A stretch of DNA of 64,000 nt from Miltoncostaea sp050249835 (GTDB taxonomy: Bacteria > Actinomycetota > Thermoleophilia > Miltoncostaeales > Miltoncostaeaceae), in assembly GCA_050249835.1 (NCBI GenBank), contig JBFWPT010000011.1, forward strand, positions 1-64,000. The letters are read 5' to 3'. Position 1 is the stretch's first letter. Each line of letters starts with the position of its first letter. The notes beneath the pieces are model-generated. The model was not told the DNA's origin. It ran no database searches and saw only the letters and a program-made list of their open reading frames with translations. Of this stretch, positions 62,883-64,000 are shown piece after piece. The position numbers and the translations under genes were made by a program.

Positions 62883-64000
62883 GCCGCAACCGCCGCCCGG
62901 GCTCGCTCCAGCGCGCCGAGCGCCCAGTCGATGTGGCGGTCCTCGTGGGTCGCCATCACGGTCAGGCGCATCCGGGCGGTCCCCACGGGGACCGACGGCG
63001 GGCGGATCGCCGGCGCCCACACCCGGTCGGCGCGCAACGACGCGCCCACGGCCAGCGCGTCGGCGGCCTCGCCGATCAGCACGCCGACCACCGCCGAGTC
63101 GGTGGGCAGCACGGTGTAGCCGAGGGCCTCGGCCCCGTCCACGAGGCGCCGGACCAGCCCGTGGAGGCGGTCCCGCCGCTCCGGCTCGTCCCGGACGATG
63201 TCCAGGGCGGCCATCGCCGCCCCGGCGGCCGCCGGGGCGAGCGCGGTGGTGAACACGAAGCCGCGGTCGCGGGTGCGCAGGTAGTCGCAGAGCGCCCGGT
63301 CACCGGCCACGTAGCCGCCCTGCGCGCCGAGGGCCTTCGAGAGGGTCCCCATCACCACCGGCACCCGCCCCTCCAGGCCGAAGTGCTCCAGGGCGCCCGC
63401 CCCGGTCGCGCCGAGCACGCCGGTCGCGTGGGCCTCGTCGACCATCACCATCACCCCGTGGCGCTCGCCGATCTCCACGATCGCGGGGAGGGGCGCGAGG
63501 TCGCCGTCCATCGAGAAGACCGTGTCGGTGACGATCAGGCGGCGCCGCCCCGGGTGGGCGCGGACGGCCGCCTCCAGCGCATCGGCGTCCCCGTGCGGGT
63601 AGCGGACCACCTCGGCGCCCGAGAGGCGGCATCCGTCGATGAGGCTCGCGTGGTTGAGCTCGTCGCTGAACACCACGTCGCCGCGCCCGACCAGCGCCGG
63701 GATGGTGCCGACGTTGGCCTGGAAGCCGGTCGGGAAGACGAGCGCGTCCTCGCAGCGCTTGAGGGCGGCGATCCGCTCCTCCAGGCGCCGGTGCAGGTCG
63801 AGGCTGCCGGTGACCAGGCGCGAGGCGCCCGCCCCGGCCCCGTAGGCCTCCAGCGCCGCGCGCGCGCCGGCGACCACGCGCGGGTCGTTCGCCAGGCCGA
63901 GGTAGTTGTTCGAGGCGAGCAGCAGGTGGGGCTCGCCGTCGACCGGCACCTCCGGGTCGGGGGCTCCCGCGCAGTAGGTGAGCACCCGCAGCAGGTCGCG
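62879..64000 (-). CDS. bioF: 8-amino-7-oxononanoate synthase (start outside window)
   Basis: The frame is open to the right edge, reading RDLLRVLTYCAGAPDPEV; probably only a few N-terminal residues are missing. This PLP enzyme joins pimeloyl thioester and alanine. Seen are NNYLGLANDPRV, SRLVTGSLDLHRRLEERIA, FSDELNHASLIDGCRLS, VDEAHATGVLG (Asp binds the pyridine N) and GTLSKALGAQGGYVAG (Schiff-base Lys). It is the first visible gene of bioF-bioD-ferritin-like. Confidence 0.94.
   Translation of the reverse strand, partial: RDLLRVLTYCAGAPDPEVPVDGEPHLLLASNNYLGLANDPRVVAGARAALEAYGAGAGASRLVTGSLDLHRRLEERIAALKRCEDALVFPTGFQANVGTIPALVGRGDVVFSDELNHASLIDGCRLSGAEVVRYPHGDADALEAAVRAHPGRRRLIVTDTVFSMDGDLAPLPAIVEIGERHGVMVMVDEAHATGVLGATGAGALEHFGLEGRVPVVMGTLSKALGAQGGYVAGDRALCDYLRTRDRGFVFTTALAPAAAGAAMAALDIVRDEPERRDRLHGLVRRLVDGAEALGYTVLPTDSAVVGVLIGEAADALAVGASLRADRVWAPAIRPPSVPVGTARMRLTVMATHEDRHIDWALGALERARAAVAA

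Overview
The window is very GC-rich, gene-dense DNA with many GTG starts and overlapping GTGA/ATGA gene junctions. It has a Gram-positive-type LexA box, promoters that look leaderless, MMPL transporters, LuxR/NarL-type two-component systems and an OpuC-type osmolyte importer. This points to a high-GC actinobacterium, possibly of the Thermoleophilia type; the class is inference. A 100-N gap flanked by two identical 127-bp copies shows that the sequence is a draft or metagenome scaffold.

Region 1 (1-13362) is a defence island. A class 1 DISARM operon runs rightwards: the 3' end of drmD (SNF2-like helicase), drmMI (adenine methyltransferase), an unrecognised 295-residue protein with an RNxxxH motif like that of HEPN domains, drmA (helicase), drmB (DUF1998) and drmC (PLD nuclease). 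Every junction overlaps by about 4 bp. drmMI has an in-frame TGA where a conserved Trp is expected. Facing it is a two-gene operon for a DprA-like protein and a zinc-ribbon phosphoribosyltransferase. A near-perfect LexA/SOS box sits just upstream of its ribosome binding site. I consider this SOS-controlled DprA-PRTase pair next to DISARM the most interesting system here.

Region 2 (13616-27400) is mostly ordinary chromosome: an ABC exporter with an aldo-keto reductase, a DUF6636-like secreted protein, a glutathione S-transferase relic with two lesions, a GntR regulator divergent from an MFS transporter, a LapA-like protein, a complete opuCA-CB-CD-CC importer for compatible solutes, a GH13 glucosidase, an AraC/VOC pair and a TspO homologue.

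Region 3 (27400-38700) is an envelope-signalling block. One NarL-type two-component pair precedes a membrane protein and an MMPL transporter, each preceded by a nearly identical 33-bp element. The sensor kinase of this pair appears disrupted by a local inversion of about 110 bp in its N-terminal membrane region. A second two-component pair is divergent from a MacB/FtsX-type ABC exporter, with a perfect 22-bp palindrome between them.

Region 4 (38700-45000) holds ahcY with a MerR regulator, then a DUF4260-TetR operon whose promoter has one palindromic operator exactly filling the -35/-10 spacer and a second just downstream, then an MMPL protein, a TfoX-N protein and an LLM oxidoreductase.

Region 5 (45000-64000) has an amphi-Trp-like protein, a HAD phosphatase, a large LuxR ATPase regulator with a neighbouring FAD oxidoreductase, a TerC protein, a pentapeptide-repeat protein split by the false gap, a secreted beta-propeller protein, further oxidoreductases, a lipoprotein, a flippase-like membrane protein and two tandem RibD-type reductases. 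It ends with a bioF-bioD-ferritin-like operon that runs off the right edge. I saw no tRNA, rRNA, CRISPR array or insertion sequence.
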